64,000 bases of DNA, taken from NCBI GenBank assembly GCA_049653005.1, contig JBASFL010000054.1, positions 1 to 64,000 of the forward strand. The letters run 5' to 3'. Of this stretch, positions 1-7,770 are shown in pieces. How positions within the stretch are numbered: the stretch's first letter is position 1; every line of letters begins with the position of its first letter. Under the pieces are notes generated by a model. That model had not been told where the DNA came from and did no database searches. It saw only the letters and a list, made by a program, of their open reading frames with translations. A program made the translations under genes and the position numbers. This DNA comes from UBA2334 sp049653005 (GTDB lineage: Bacteria; Pseudomonadota; Gammaproteobacteria; Burkholderiales; Burkholderiaceae_C).

Positions 1-2
1 TG

Positions 3-131
3 TACAACCACCAATTGCCCCAGTCAGCGCTGAAGTCCAGAACACCCATTCAGGCCATGAAGGACTGGTACGCCCAGCAGCCTGGTTTGTTTATCAAGCG
101 TCCTTATGATCATCCGGGATGCGACACATAC
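3..131 (+). mobile_element. IS481-like transposase, C-terminal end (5' part outside window)
   Basis: The frame open from the left edge ends with the pattern LPQSALKSRTPIQAMKDW, then PGLFIKRPY, then HPGCDT. This is the usual tail of IS481/IS3-type DDE transposases (family knowledge: a PQ..L...TP..A...W block followed by P.LF.KR.Y and a terminal PG.D). The catalytic core lies outside the window, so I cannot say whether the element is intact. No stop follows the GCDT residues: the frame runs on to a stop at 231-233 through sequence that belongs to the convergent neighbour. The IS boundary is therefore probably near 125-131, where the DNA reads GACACA. Confidence 0.7.
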
Positions 132-616
132 AGCTTGTGGAGATCGTTCGCGGTTTGGATAAATAGTTCTGCGAAGACCCACGCATCGATTTTTTCTAGC
201 GAAGTGTCAGATCTCACCTCCTCCAATCCTTGATAAACGCCATTGGTTGAGTCAGATAGCACTACCTCAGCCTGCAAGAAGAGATTTACCCATTCATCCT
301 TGCTTGGCTCAAAGTTTAACTGGTGTGCAAATCTATTGCGAAATCGATTGATTGAATGCAGCAACAATGCCATAGAGTCATTGATTATATATAGCTCTTT
401 ATTTTTATCTATTAGTTTCGCATGACTTAGCCCCTCAATACTGCGCCGGATGTTGGTGCCGCTTTTCTGAATGGCAAGCTCTTTCAATAAAAATTCAATA
501 ACAAGATGGCCGGCCAAAATAGTTCCCAGGATGGCCTTTTGACCGGCTGCAATTCCATATAATTGTCGAAAAAGGTCAGGTTTTCTTTTGGGGCTTGATG
601 GTTGGAGTCTAGTCAT
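110..616 (-). CDS. HEPN-like hypothetical protein (168 aa)
   Basis: This is a small, mostly helical protein of unknown function. Residues 91-98 read RFRNRFAH, which fits the R-x4-H signature of HEPN-type RNases and the related DUF4145-like proteins, placed as usual near the start of the last helices. No membrane segment or signal peptide is visible. Codon usage and base composition are clearly more AT-rich than in the genes from 2.9 kb onward, and an IS end abuts its 3' end, so it is probably acquired DNA. The last few codons (ending SHPG) lie inside the IS end, so the native C-terminus may have been replaced. The HEPN call is motif inference only; no antitoxin-like partner is adjacent. Confidence 0.6.
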   Translation of the reverse strand: MTRLQPSSPKRKPDLFRQLYGIAAGQKAILGTILAGHLVIEFLLKELAIQKSGTNIRRSIEGLSHAKLIDKNKELYIINDSMALLLHSINRFRNRFAHQLNFEPSKDEWVNLFLQAEVVLSDSTNGVYQGLEEVRSDTSLEKIDAWVFAELFIQTANDLHKLYVSHPG

Positions 617-652
617 TTTGTCGCTGACTGGCTGCTGTACGAAGAACGCCGA

Positions 653-1720
653 TCACAGCGCACGCCGCTTTTGATCTCTAAAGTTCTTAACTTTATCGTA
701 GTCCTGGCTTTCCATATATGTAAGCAAGAAGTCCTGACCATCGCCCCAAGCCTTTAGTTCAACCGTTACGCCGGAAGTTTCGAATCGCGCATAACCTGCA
801 CCTTTTTCAGGAATCTGAGCTCCTTCCAATCTTTTGTATTTACTTGCGAGAATACGATATACGTCTCTCGCAGCGGAGTTGTTGAGCCCATCCTTTATGC
901 CAATGTACAGGGTCTCCACTTTGTCGTCCAGATCGTCGCATACTGCTTCAATCGAAGTGGCGCCGGGATACAGACGTCCTGGATTTTTAGCAGCAATCTC
1001 TATGGTATCCATTACAGTTGCAATTGGCATTCCCTGGAAATTTCTCTTATATTCACTTCGCTTTAGAAAAGGTGTGCCGTCAAGTTCAATGCTCGCCTCA
1101 TGACAGGTGCTAATGCCAACGGCCACTCCAACAGGTTTAACCAATGCGCGGTTAATCTCAGCATGCCGAGCTGGACTAAATCGATGACTACGAAATGCAA
1201 TAGATAGGAAATCTCTCTCAATTTTCATGCTTATCGAGGCATTATTTTTGTAAACGACAACACGAGGCGCAATCTTATCATTAGGATTTTTATATATGAA
1301 TTTCCAATCACCCCCATTTACAGTCAATCGATTTGCAAACGCAGAAAGTAGCCCCCGAACAACGGCTGTATCGGATTGATTGGTAGGGGTTTTTACGAAA
1401 ATGACATTCAGATTTTCAATTGTATCATGGGGGCTAAAGCATGAGTTAAGCACTTTAACCCATCCGTACCACTGACTGTCATATAAAACGGGATTGAAAG
1501 AGGCTCCCTCTGGAGAACTTTCCCAAGTAGCATATCGGAGGGAGGTGGCGAGTTCAGCACACGTGGTTTGACCTAGGATCAGCCCAAAAGGATTGGTAAA
1601 GTCGAAGGATTTTGCAGGATTGACTTGGATGTAATCAGGGGTGGCTTCTTTTAGCTGACCCATAGCGGATGTAGTTCCGATGGATAGCAATATTACCGCC
1701 ATATAAGAATTCAGTTTCAT
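653..1720 (-). CDS. Exported protein of unknown function (355 aa)
   Basis: The start MKLNSYMAVILLSIGTTSAMGQ gives a plausible Sec signal peptide with cleavage after SAMG or AMG-Q, so the product is probably periplasmic. I recognise no family. The mature part looks like two similar halves, each opening with a G-x-T/S-C-x-E/A sequence: a FGLILGQTTCAELATSLR segment near residue 46 and a GVAVGISTCHEASIEL segment near residue 195. Each is followed by an IE-L-V-I/C-D-type stretch, which suggests an internal duplication. It lies 36 bases upstream of the HEPN-like gene on the same strand and shares its AT-rich composition, so the two may be cotranscribed. Confidence 0.65.
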   Translation of the reverse strand: MKLNSYMAVILLSIGTTSAMGQLKEATPDYIQVNPAKSFDFTNPFGLILGQTTCAELATSLRYATWESSPEGASFNPVLYDSQWYGWVKVLNSCFSPHDTIENLNVIFVKTPTNQSDTAVVRGLLSAFANRLTVNGGDWKFIYKNPNDKIAPRVVVYKNNASISMKIERDFLSIAFRSHRFSPARHAEINRALVKPVGVAVGISTCHEASIELDGTPFLKRSEYKRNFQGMPIATVMDTIEIAAKNPGRLYPGATSIEAVCDDLDDKVETLYIGIKDGLNNSAARDVYRILASKYKRLEGAQIPEKGAGYARFETSGVTVELKAWGDGQDFLLTYMESQDYDKVKNFRDQKRRAL

Positions 1721-1997
1721 AAAAAATTAAGTAGTCGGATGATGTAATCTCATTGCCTTATAGTACACGATTTGCCCAAATCGCTCCTAACTCCTATCAA
1801 TAATTTAGTCCAAGACACTGGCTTACAAAGCGGTGCACAAAGCGCAAGTGACCGCCGAGGTCATCGCGAGTGAACTGCCGGGTAACAAAGCGCTGGCAGC
1901 CGCCGCGTTCAACGCCCGCATCATCCGATCGGTGGCACCGGCATGGCGGCAGAGGTGGCGCATGGCAGCTGCACGGATGTGCCGCCGGCGAAGAAGT

Positions 1998-2060
1998 AAA
2001 TTTCAAGCCAAAACAGGCTCCAACGCTTGACTGTCAAGCGGTGGTAGCTATCAATAAAAA
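1998..2060 (+). repeat. Dispersed intergenic repeat, copy A
   Basis: AATTT, 20 bases, CGCTTG at 2024-2029, 17 bases, then GCTA at 2047-2050. In this copy the core is a near-perfect palindrome: CGCTTGAC (2024-2031), one base, GTCAAGCG (2033-2040). It runs directly into the terminator that follows. Confidence 0.75.
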
Positions 2061-2091
2061 GGCCCGAACCGGCAACGGTTCGGGCCTTTTT
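2056..2091. terminator. Strong intrinsic terminator, symmetrical
   Basis: A 15-bp stem (AAAAAGGCCCGAACC at 2056-2070 pairing with 2077-2091) closes a six-base loop and is followed by a T tract. The A run on the 5' side makes it work in both directions. It probably ends transcription of the minus-strand nucleotidyltransferase pair from the right and of whatever gene once lay on the left. Confidence 0.9.
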
Positions 2092-2127
2092 TTATGGGAC
2101 TGGGTTACCGACCCTTTCAGGTGATCA

Positions 2128-2358
2128 CTACAACAGCCAGTGATCGCCTTGCATCGGTTTGTCTCGCACAGGCCAAACCGGGCAGAGCATTTGCACCACC
2201 TCCATCAGGCTCAGCCATTCGGCAATGGGGTCAACACCGGCATCGCTGTTGACCGTCAGCTGGAAAGGCAGGCCCGCTTCACGCGCCAGCAACCCGTGGG
2301 TCACAACCTCGGTCGGCGTGGGCTCGGGTTGGGCTGCCGTGTCAAGCGAAGAGCTCAT
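2128..2358 (-). CDS. Small hypothetical protein (76 aa) paired with a nucleotidyltransferase-like gene
   Basis: The ATG at 2358 overlaps the last 17 bases of the upstream nucleotidyltransferase-like gene in another frame, an arrangement typical of translational coupling. The product starts MSSSLDTAAQPEPTPTEVV and ends MQGDHWLL. It is acidic and soluble with no motif I recognise. The terminator at 2056-2091 follows immediately. The coupling argues that the two proteins act together, but I cannot assign a function. An in-frame ATG at 2463 would lengthen the product, but it would sit deep inside the upstream gene and is less likely. Confidence 0.55.
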   Translation of the reverse strand: MSSSLDTAAQPEPTPTEVVTHGLLAREAGLPFQLTVNSDAGVDPIAEWLSLMEVVQMLCPVWPVRDKPMQGDHWLL

Positions 2359-2860
2359 GGAACAAATCCAGTTTGTTGAACAGGGCAAAGTATTCGCGCA
2401 ACTCGGCCCTGTCGATTGACAAGTTATGTATTCGGACCAGCGCTCGTATGTCGTCCAGGTCACGGGTGCGCGTTGCGTCGTTTGTGACGCCTTGCAATTT
2501 GAAACCGATCAGCCCTTCAACGCTGATGACGTGCAGACGGCCCATTGGGGTCTCACGCGACGTTGCCTGCGCCAGCAGGCGGCGTGCAAGCGGGCGGTGC
2601 GCGTAGAGCAAATCCAGCCCCTCTGTACCGCGCACATAGTTGGCGGCATCGGCACTTCGGTACAGGCATTGGTAGCCCAAGCCCAGCAACGCGTCGTGTA
2701 CTTTATCGGCGGCTTCGGCTGCCACCAAGAAGTCCACATCTTTGGTGGCACGCACCACTTGGTGCGCAGCCACTGCAAGCCCCCCAATCAAGGCCGATTG
2801 CGTGCCAGTGTTGGCGAACATGGCCAACGCTTCGCGGATTTGTTCGGCCAAGTTGGGCAT
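2342..2860 (-). CDS. Nucleotidyltransferase-fold protein (172 aa)
   Basis: Residues 23-46 hold the polymerase-beta-like nucleotidyltransferase signature: an IGGLAVAAH segment followed about 12 residues later by KDVDFLV, which gives the GG...DxD active-site layout. The rest is helical and matches the size of the minimal or AbiEii-like nucleotidyltransferases that appear both in toxin-antitoxin systems and as single accessory genes. The start ATG is at 2860. The 76-aa ORF overlaps its 3' end. It is not adjacent to the HEPN-like gene (about 1.7 kb away), so a classical MNT-HEPN pair is not supported. Substrate and role are unknown. Confidence 0.7.
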   Translation of the reverse strand: MPNLAEQIREALAMFANTGTQSALIGGLAVAAHQVVRATKDVDFLVAAEAADKVHDALLGLGYQCLYRSADAANYVRGTEGLDLLYAHRPLARRLLAQATSRETPMGRLHVISVEGLIGFKLQGVTNDATRTRDLDDIRALVRIHNLSIDRAELREYFALFNKLDLFHELFA

Positions 2861-2922
2861 GTGTTCACGTTTGAAAAGTTGACCGGGGCATCATAGTCTT
2901 GCCCTTGCATTGGGCCCTGGCC

Positions 2923-3822
2923 TCAAAGCCCCCGCTGCCACGCTTCCCGCAAGCCTGCGGTGTCGGGCTGGTGCTGGGCGGCATGCACCTCGGCCAGCAG
3001 CCTGTCTTTTTCAGCACCCAGCACGCCTTTCAGCACCAGCCAGTTGGACGCGTGGTCGCTGCGGAACACGGTGCGTTTCAGCTCCAGCGCCTGCAAAAAC
3101 TGCGCCATTTCGGCAAACAACCCCTGCTGGCCGAGGGGCTCCCAGCCCGGAAAGCCTTGGCGAAACCGGGCCTCGCCCTGCGGAAAACTCACCACCAGCG
3201 TGGCCAGAAACTCGGGCTGTGTTTCGTTCGCGAGGCGGGCCGATTGGGCTGCGTGTTGCGCCGACAGCGCCTGGCCACCCAGGCCGTTGAGCAGCATCAC
3301 CGAGCGGGTAATGCCCGCTTCGCCCAGCTTGCGCAGCGCTTCGCGGGTGCTGTCAAAGGTTTCACCTTTGTTCACCCGTTGCAGCACCTCGTCGTCGCCC
3401 GATTCGGCCCCCACATACACCAGCGACAAACCCGCTTCGCGCAAGGCTTGCAGCTCGGCCACCGACTTGTTGCGCACGTTGCGCGGCAGGCAGTAGCTGG
3501 AAATGCGCCGCACTTTGGGCAAGTGTTGCCGGATGGCGGCCAGCACGGCCAACAGGCGGCGGGTGGAGAGCACCAGGGCATCGCCATCGCCCAGAAACAC
3601 CCGCTGCACCTGCGGGCCAAAGCGTGCCCCGGTGGCTTCGAGGCTGGCCAGCAGTTCGCTTTCGTCCCTCAACGCAAACTGCTTTTGGGGCGCGGTGTAC
3701 ATCTCGCAGTAGGTGCACTGGTTCCACGAGCAACCATTGGTCACCGGCAGGATGAGCGACTGCGCTTCGCTGGGTGGGCGAAACACGGGCGCGATGTAGC
3801 GGATGGGGATGGCGGAGTGCAT
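2923..3822 (-). CDS. Radical SAM protein
   Basis: Near residue 31 the protein carries NGCSWNQCTYC, a C-x4-C-x2-C cluster of the kind found in a radical SAM subfamily annotated in many bacteria without a defined substrate. It is followed by FLGDGDALVL and YVGAESGDDEVLQRVNKG, the glycine-rich SAM-binding and strand-5 elements of the fold. I chose the ATG at 3822, giving 299 aa, because it lies two bases after the stop of the upstream VOC gene. An ATG at 3861 would overlap that gene. The pair is probably one transcript. The reaction is unknown. Confidence 0.8.
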   Translation of the reverse strand: MHSAIPIRYIAPVFRPPSEAQSLILPVTNGCSWNQCTYCEMYTAPQKQFALRDESELLASLEATGARFGPQVQRVFLGDGDALVLSTRRLLAVLAAIRQHLPKVRRISSYCLPRNVRNKSVAELQALREAGLSLVYVGAESGDDEVLQRVNKGETFDSTREALRKLGEAGITRSVMLLNGLGGQALSAQHAAQSARLANETQPEFLATLVVSFPQGEARFRQGFPGWEPLGQQGLFAEMAQFLQALELKRTVFRSDHASNWLVLKGVLGAEKDRLLAEVHAAQHQPDTAGLREAWQRGL

Positions 3823-3824
3823 GC

Positions 3825-4214
3825 TCAAGGTTTGGGGGTGGCAGGGCGGTGCAGGGCGCAAATTTTGTTGCCGTCCGGGTCGCGCAGGTACGCCAGGTAG
3901 AGCTTGCCTGCGGGGCCTTCGCGCCAGCCGGGTGGGTCTTCGCAGGTGGTGCCACCGTGGGCAACGCCCGCCGCGTGAAACGCGTCGGCCTGCTCGGGCG
4001 AGGCCATGGCAAAGCCCACGGTGCTGCCATTGCCATGGCAGGCGGGCTCGCCGTTGATGGGGGTGGTGATGCCAAAAGAGCCGGTGGGGCTGCGGTAGAA
4101 GTAACGGTTTTTGTTGGCCACGCCGGGGGAAATGCCCAACGTGCCCAGCACCGCGTCGTAAAACCGCTTTGAAACCTCAAGGTCGTTGACCCCGAACATG
4201 ACGTGGCTGAACAT
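3825..4214 (-). CDS. VOC (glyoxalase/bleomycin-resistance/dioxygenase) family protein
   Basis: A 129-aa protein opens with MFSHVMFGVNDLEVSKRFYD, the classic first half of the vicinal-oxygen-chelate fold with a metal-ligand His near residue 4. The second beta-alpha-beta-beta-beta unit ends YLRDPDGNKICALHR, with the usual DPDGN turn. Family members are glyoxalases, dioxygenases, antibiotic-binding proteins or unassigned enzymes, and nothing here narrows that down. A good ribosome site (AGGAGA) lies just upstream of the ATG. It is the first gene of a two-gene unit with the radical SAM protein and is divergent from the sulfur operon, with 226 bases between. Confidence 0.85.
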   Translation of the reverse strand: MFSHVMFGVNDLEVSKRFYDAVLGTLGISPGVANKNRYFYRSPTGSFGITTPINGEPACHGNGSTVGFAMASPEQADAFHAAGVAHGGTTCEDPPGWREGPAGKLYLAYLRDPDGNKICALHRPATPKP

Positions 4215-4440
4215 GGCTGTCTCCTGTGTGGTGCGTGGGGTTTGCCCCCAGGCGCGGGTGAAAAAGGGTGAGCGCGCAGCGTACCAGCCGTTGGTGTTGG
4301 TGGGCCAGGCTCAAGGTGCCGTGGTGTCGCGTCCGTTTTGTTTGACGCAGGTCATGTGCCCCTTTCACACCCGTGCCAGCACGGCTGTGCGGCCGCAAAA
4401 TCCCCCCCATCGGCAACCACAACCCCCGGGGGTAAGCAAC

Positions 4441-6948
4441 ATGAAAATTCTCATCATTGGCGGCGTGGCGGGCGGTGCCACGGCAGCGGCCCGTTTGCGG
4501 CGCAACGACGAGTCGGCGCAGATTGTGCTGATCGAACGCGGGCCCTACATCAGCTTTGCCAACTGCGGCTTGCCGTACCACATCAGCGGCATGATTGCCG
4601 AGCGCGACAACCTGCTGGTCACGTCCAAATCGCTGTTCGAGGCCCGCTACAACGTGGACGTGCGCAACCTGACCGAGGCCATGGCCATCGACCGCCAGGC
4701 CAAAACCGTGCGCCTGCGCAACCTGCAAACCGGCGAGGAAACCGACGAAAGCTACGACAAGCTGCTGTTGTCGCCCGGCGGCGAAGCGGTGCACCCCAAG
4801 CTGGCGGGCATTGACTCGCCCAGGGTGTTTTCGCTGCGCAACATCCCCGACCTGGACCGCATCATGGGCCACCTGACGGCCACCAAGCCCCGGCGGGCGG
4901 TGGTGATCGGGGGCGGGTACATCGGCATTGAAATGGCCGAAAACCTGCACGAGCGTGGGCTGTTCACCACGCTGGTTGAAGGGGCGCCACACATCCTGGC
5001 GCCGTTCGACGACGAAATGGCCGCCATCGTGCATGCGCACATGAAGGATAAAAACATCGAGCTGTACCTGGCCGACAAAATCGAGCACTTTGAAGACAAG
5101 CCCGACCACACGGTGGTGTTTCTGGCCAGTGGCAAACGCTTGCAGGCCGACATCGTGGTGCTGGCCATCGGCGTGAGGCCCGAAACCACGCTTGCCCGCG
5201 CGGCCGGTCTGGCGCTGGGCCACACCGGTGGCATCAAGGTGAACGACCACCTTCAAACCTCAGACCCCGACATTTACGCCGTGGGCGACGCGGTGGAAGT
5301 GACCCAAACCATCAGTGGTCAGCCCGCGCTGATTGCACTGGCCGGCCCCGCCAACCGCCAGGGCCGCATGGCCGCTGACAACATGCAGGCCGCGCCAGGT
5401 GTACCGCTACAGCGCTACAAGGGCACGCTGGGCACCGCCATTCTGAAAGCCTTTGATTTGGCCGCTGCCTGCACCGGCCTGAACGAAGCACAGTTGCAGG
5501 CCAATGGCCTGCCGTACCGCGCCACCATCACCCACAGCGGCTCGCACGCGTCGTATTACCCCGGTGCCAAACAGCTCAGCCTGAAGCTGCTGTATTCACC
5601 CGAGGGCCGCCTTTACGGCGCGCAAGCGGTGGGCGCCGATGGGGCCGACAAGCGGGTGGACGTGATCGCCACCGCCATCCACGCCGGGTTGACCGTGCAA
5701 GACCTGTGCGAGCTGGAGCTGGCCTACGCCCCCCCGTTCGGCTCGGCCAAAGACCCGGTGAACATTGCAGGCTACGTGGCCAGCAACGTGCTGAACGGCT
5801 CGCACGAAGTCATCACCTGGCGCGAATTGCGGGCACTGGACACCGCCAACACCGTGCAACTGGTGGACGTGCGCACCCCGGAAGAATTTGAAATTGCCAC
5901 GCTGCCCAACGCCCAAAACGTGGAGCTGGACCACCTGCGCGAGCGGCTGCACCTGCTCGACAAAACCCGCCCCGTGGTGGTGTTCTGCCAAATCGGGGTG
6001 CGCGGCTATCTGGCCTACCGCATCCTGAAGCAGTCGGGCTTTGCCGACGTGCGCAACCTCACCGGCGGCTTCAAAACTTACGCCTGGGCCACCGAGAAAC
6101 AGGCCAACCCAGATATTTTTGATTACGAAGACATCAAGCGGCGCGACCAGGCTGACATCGAAGCCGAGCAGGGCGGTGCCTGTGCCCTGGTGGCCGCCGC
6201 CCCCGGCGACCGCCATGTGCTGGACGCGGTGGGCCTGCAATGCCCCGGCCCTATCATGAAAACCTACCGCGCCGTGGAAGCCATGCAGGCGGGTGAACTG
6301 CTGGAAGTCACCGCGTCAGACCCGGCCTTTGGCCGCGACATCCGCGCCTGGGCCAAAAAGACGGCCAACGACGTGCTCAGCGTGGAGGCGAGCAAAGGCC
6401 TGGTCAAGGTCTTGATTCGCAAGGGCCAAGGCGGCGCACCCGTTGTGGTGGCACAGGCCGGTGCCGTGGCCGTGCGCGACAAGCTCACCCTGGTGGTGTT
6501 TTCGGACGACCTGGACAAGGTGATGGCCTCGATGATCATTGCCAACGGGGCCATGGCCATGGGCAAACCCGTGAGCCTGTTTTTCACGTTCTGGGGGCTG
6601 AACCTGCTGCGCCGCACACCCGCGCCACACGTCAACAAGCCCATGATGGACCGCATGTTCGGCGCCATGCTGCCCCAGGGCATCGACAAGCTGGACTCCA
6701 TCAGCAAGCTCAACAACGCCGGCCTGGGTGTGAAGCTGCTGCGCAAGGTCATGCGCGACAAACACGTGGACGACCCCGCCAGCCTGCTGGCCACGCTGGT
6801 GGACGGCGGTGCACAGCTGATTGCCTGCCAAATGTCGATGGACGTGATGGGCATTCACCACGAAGAGCTGATCGACGGTGTGGAGCTGGGTGGCGTCGCC
6901 GCCTTCCTGGGCGAAGCGCAAGAGTCGGGCACCACGCTGTTCATTTGA
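4441..6948 (+). CDS. Four-domain CoA-disulfide reductase / rhodanese / TusA / DsrE-like fusion (835 aa)
   Basis: Residues 1-450 form a pyridine-nucleotide-disulfide oxidoreductase of the CoA-disulfide/persulfide reductase type. They show an FAD motif (GGVAGGATAAAR), the single redox Cys42 in SFANCGLPYH, a second dinucleotide fold (VVIGGGYIGIEMA, about 154-166) and the FAD-binding VGDAVEV. Residues 455-555 are a rhodanese with Cys516 (VVVFCQIGVRG). Residues 590-660 are TusA-like with Cys601 (VGLQCPGP). Residues 680-835 are DsrE/DsrF-like with Cys796 (ACQMSMDVMG). Family knowledge says such enzymes reduce CoA persulfides or polysulfides with NAD(P)H and that rhodanese and TusA domains pass persulfide sulfur along. 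I infer a self-contained cytoplasmic sulfur relay. The ATG at 4441 fits the family N-terminus and follows a GGGGGTAAG ribosome site; in-frame upstream starts would only add non-homologous sequence. Confidence 0.93.
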   Translation: MKILIIGGVAGGATAAARLRRNDESAQIVLIERGPYISFANCGLPYHISGMIAERDNLLVTSKSLFEARYNVDVRNLTEAMAIDRQAKTVRLRNLQTGEETDESYDKLLLSPGGEAVHPKLAGIDSPRVFSLRNIPDLDRIMGHLTATKPRRAVVIGGGYIGIEMAENLHERGLFTTLVEGAPHILAPFDDEMAAIVHAHMKDKNIELYLADKIEHFEDKPDHTVVFLASGKRLQADIVVLAIGVRPETTLARAAGLALGHTGGIKVNDHLQTSDPDIYAVGDAVEVTQTISGQPALIALAGPANRQGRMAADNMQAAPGVPLQRYKGTLGTAILKAFDLAAACTGLNEAQLQANGLPYRATITHSGSHASYYPGAKQLSLKLLYSPEGRLYGAQAVGADGADKRVDVIATAIHAGLTVQDLCELELAYAPPFGSAKDPVNIAGYVASNVLNGSHEVITWRELRALDTANTVQLVDVRTPEEFEIATLPNAQNVELDHLRERLHLLDKTRPVVVFCQIGVRGYLAYRILKQSGFADVRNLTGGFKTYAWATEKQANPDIFDYEDIKRRDQADIEAEQGGACALVAAAPGDRHVLDAVGLQCPGPIMKTYRAVEAMQAGELLEVTASDPAFGRDIRAWAKKTANDVLSVEASKGLVKVLIRKGQGGAPVVVAQAGAVAVRDKLTLVVFSDDLDKVMASMIIANGAMAMGKPVSLFFTFWGLNLLRRTPAPHVNKPMMDRMFGAMLPQGIDKLDSISKLNNAGLGVKLLRKVMRDKHVDDPASLLATLVDGGAQLIACQMSMDVMGIHHEELIDGVELGGVAAFLGEAQESGTTLFI

Positions 6949-7011
6949 TTTCCAGTACCAAAATGGCAGCTGTCGCTTGATGTTATTCAAAAGTTCACTA
7001 CAATTTTTTGA
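6949..7011 (+). repeat. Dispersed intergenic repeat, copy B (diverged)
   Basis: It starts at the stop of the sulfur fusion gene: GATTT, 22 bases, CGCTTG at 6974-6979, 17 bases, then ACTA in place of GCTA, ending in a T run. It is the weakest copy, but it has the same spacing and position as the others. Confidence 0.55.
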
Positions 7012-7107
7012 CATCGGGTTTGTACGTATTTGTTGATGCGCATCAATGGAAGGCCTGCCCCAGGCTTTCACAATGGCCTCACTTTCAACGCAAAGTGGAG
7101 CAAACGC

Positions 7108-7770
7108 ATGACAACCAACCGAACCTCACACCGCGCCGGCCGCCCTGGCCAATGGCGTGTGTGGGCGCCCTTGCTGGCCCTGGGGCTGAGCGGTGCCGTG
7201 TGGGCCGCACAGCCCCTGGCCCCCGTGGCCGACGACATCGCCACCGGGGCGAAACTGGCTGAAAAACACTGCGCCGCGTGCCACGGTGCGACCGGCCAGG
7301 GCTCCACCGCCGATTTCGCCAGCCTGGCCGGGCAAAACGAGCAGTACATCGCCAAACAGCTGCGCGAGTTCGCCTCTGGCGCGCGCGACAGCTCGGTCAT
7401 GGACTCGAAAGCCGCCATCCTGAGCGAATGCTCCATACGCGCAGTGGCCAAGTTCTACCAAAGCCAGGTGCCCAAAACCACCCCGCCCAAAGACGCCATG
7501 TTGGCCAACGCGGGCCAGTTTGTGTACGAGCGGGGCAACCCCTATTCGGGGCTGCCTGCCTGCGTGTCGTGCCACGGCACCGGCGGGCGGGGCAACGCCG
7601 AGCTGCCCCGCATTGCCGGGCAAAACCCACGCTACATCGAGCGCCAACTGAAAAGCTACGCCAACCGCACCCGCGAAGGCGACAGCGCCGCCGTCATGAC
7701 ATTGGTGGCCTCGCGCATGACCGAGCTGGAAATGAAAGCCGTGGTTGAGTACCTGGGAGCCCTGAAATGA
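7108..7770 (+). CDS. Dihaem cytochrome c, c4-like (220 aa)
   Basis: Two haem c sites are present, CAACH (residues 55-59) and CVSCH (152-156). Each is followed by a SLAGQ or RIAGQ stretch and a downstream Met ligand candidate (SSVMDSK and AAVMTLV), which is the two-lobed cytochrome c4 plan. The N-terminus has a signal peptide ending in GAVWA-AQP, so the mature protein is periplasmic. The ATG at 7108 is chosen because it begins that signal; an earlier in-frame ATG at 7030 would add 26 unrelated residues. The gene follows the sulfur reductase fusion by 159 bases and overlaps the exported rhodanese by ATGA, so it probably accepts electrons released by periplasmic sulfur chemistry. Confidence 0.92.
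   Translation: MTTNRTSHRAGRPGQWRVWAPLLALGLSGAVWAAQPLAPVADDIATGAKLAEKHCAACHGATGQGSTADFASLAGQNEQYIAKQLREFASGARDSSVMDSKAAILSECSIRAVAKFYQSQVPKTTPPKDAMLANAGQFVYERGNPYSGLPACVSCHGTGGRGNAELPRIAGQNPRYIERQLKSYANRTREGDSAAVMTLVASRMTELEMKAVVEYLGALK

Larger units (their letters stand above)
1721..2127. other. Gene-poor stretch with a decayed ORF, a repeat copy and a terminator
   Basis: No convincing intact gene lies here. A plus-strand frame from 1809 to a stop at 2028-2030 reads like a C-terminal protein fragment (it includes VTAEVIASELPGNKALAAAA), but it has a stop at 1806 and no credible start or ribosome site. I read it as the relic of a lost gene. Its stop falls inside a copy of the dispersed repeat (1998-2060), followed at once by a strong terminator (2056-2091). 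Bases 1721-1800 are AT-rich and probably carry the promoter of the exported-protein gene on the minus strand. Confidence 0.5.

Noticed and set aside
1833..2030. Intact 65-aa gene with a GTG start at 1833
   Set aside because: No ribosome site, the reading frame is protein-like upstream of the GTG, and the stop lies in a repeat; a gene remnant is more likely.
110..2860. MNT-HEPN toxin-antitoxin pair formed by the HEPN-like and nucleotidyltransferase-like genes
   Set aside because: The genes are about 1.7 kb apart with an unrelated gene, a relic and a terminator between them; known pairs are adjacent and overlapping.
2899..3900. Plus-strand frame (333 codons) opposite the radical SAM gene
   Set aside because: The minus-strand protein has a clear radical SAM cluster motif; the plus-strand translation has none.
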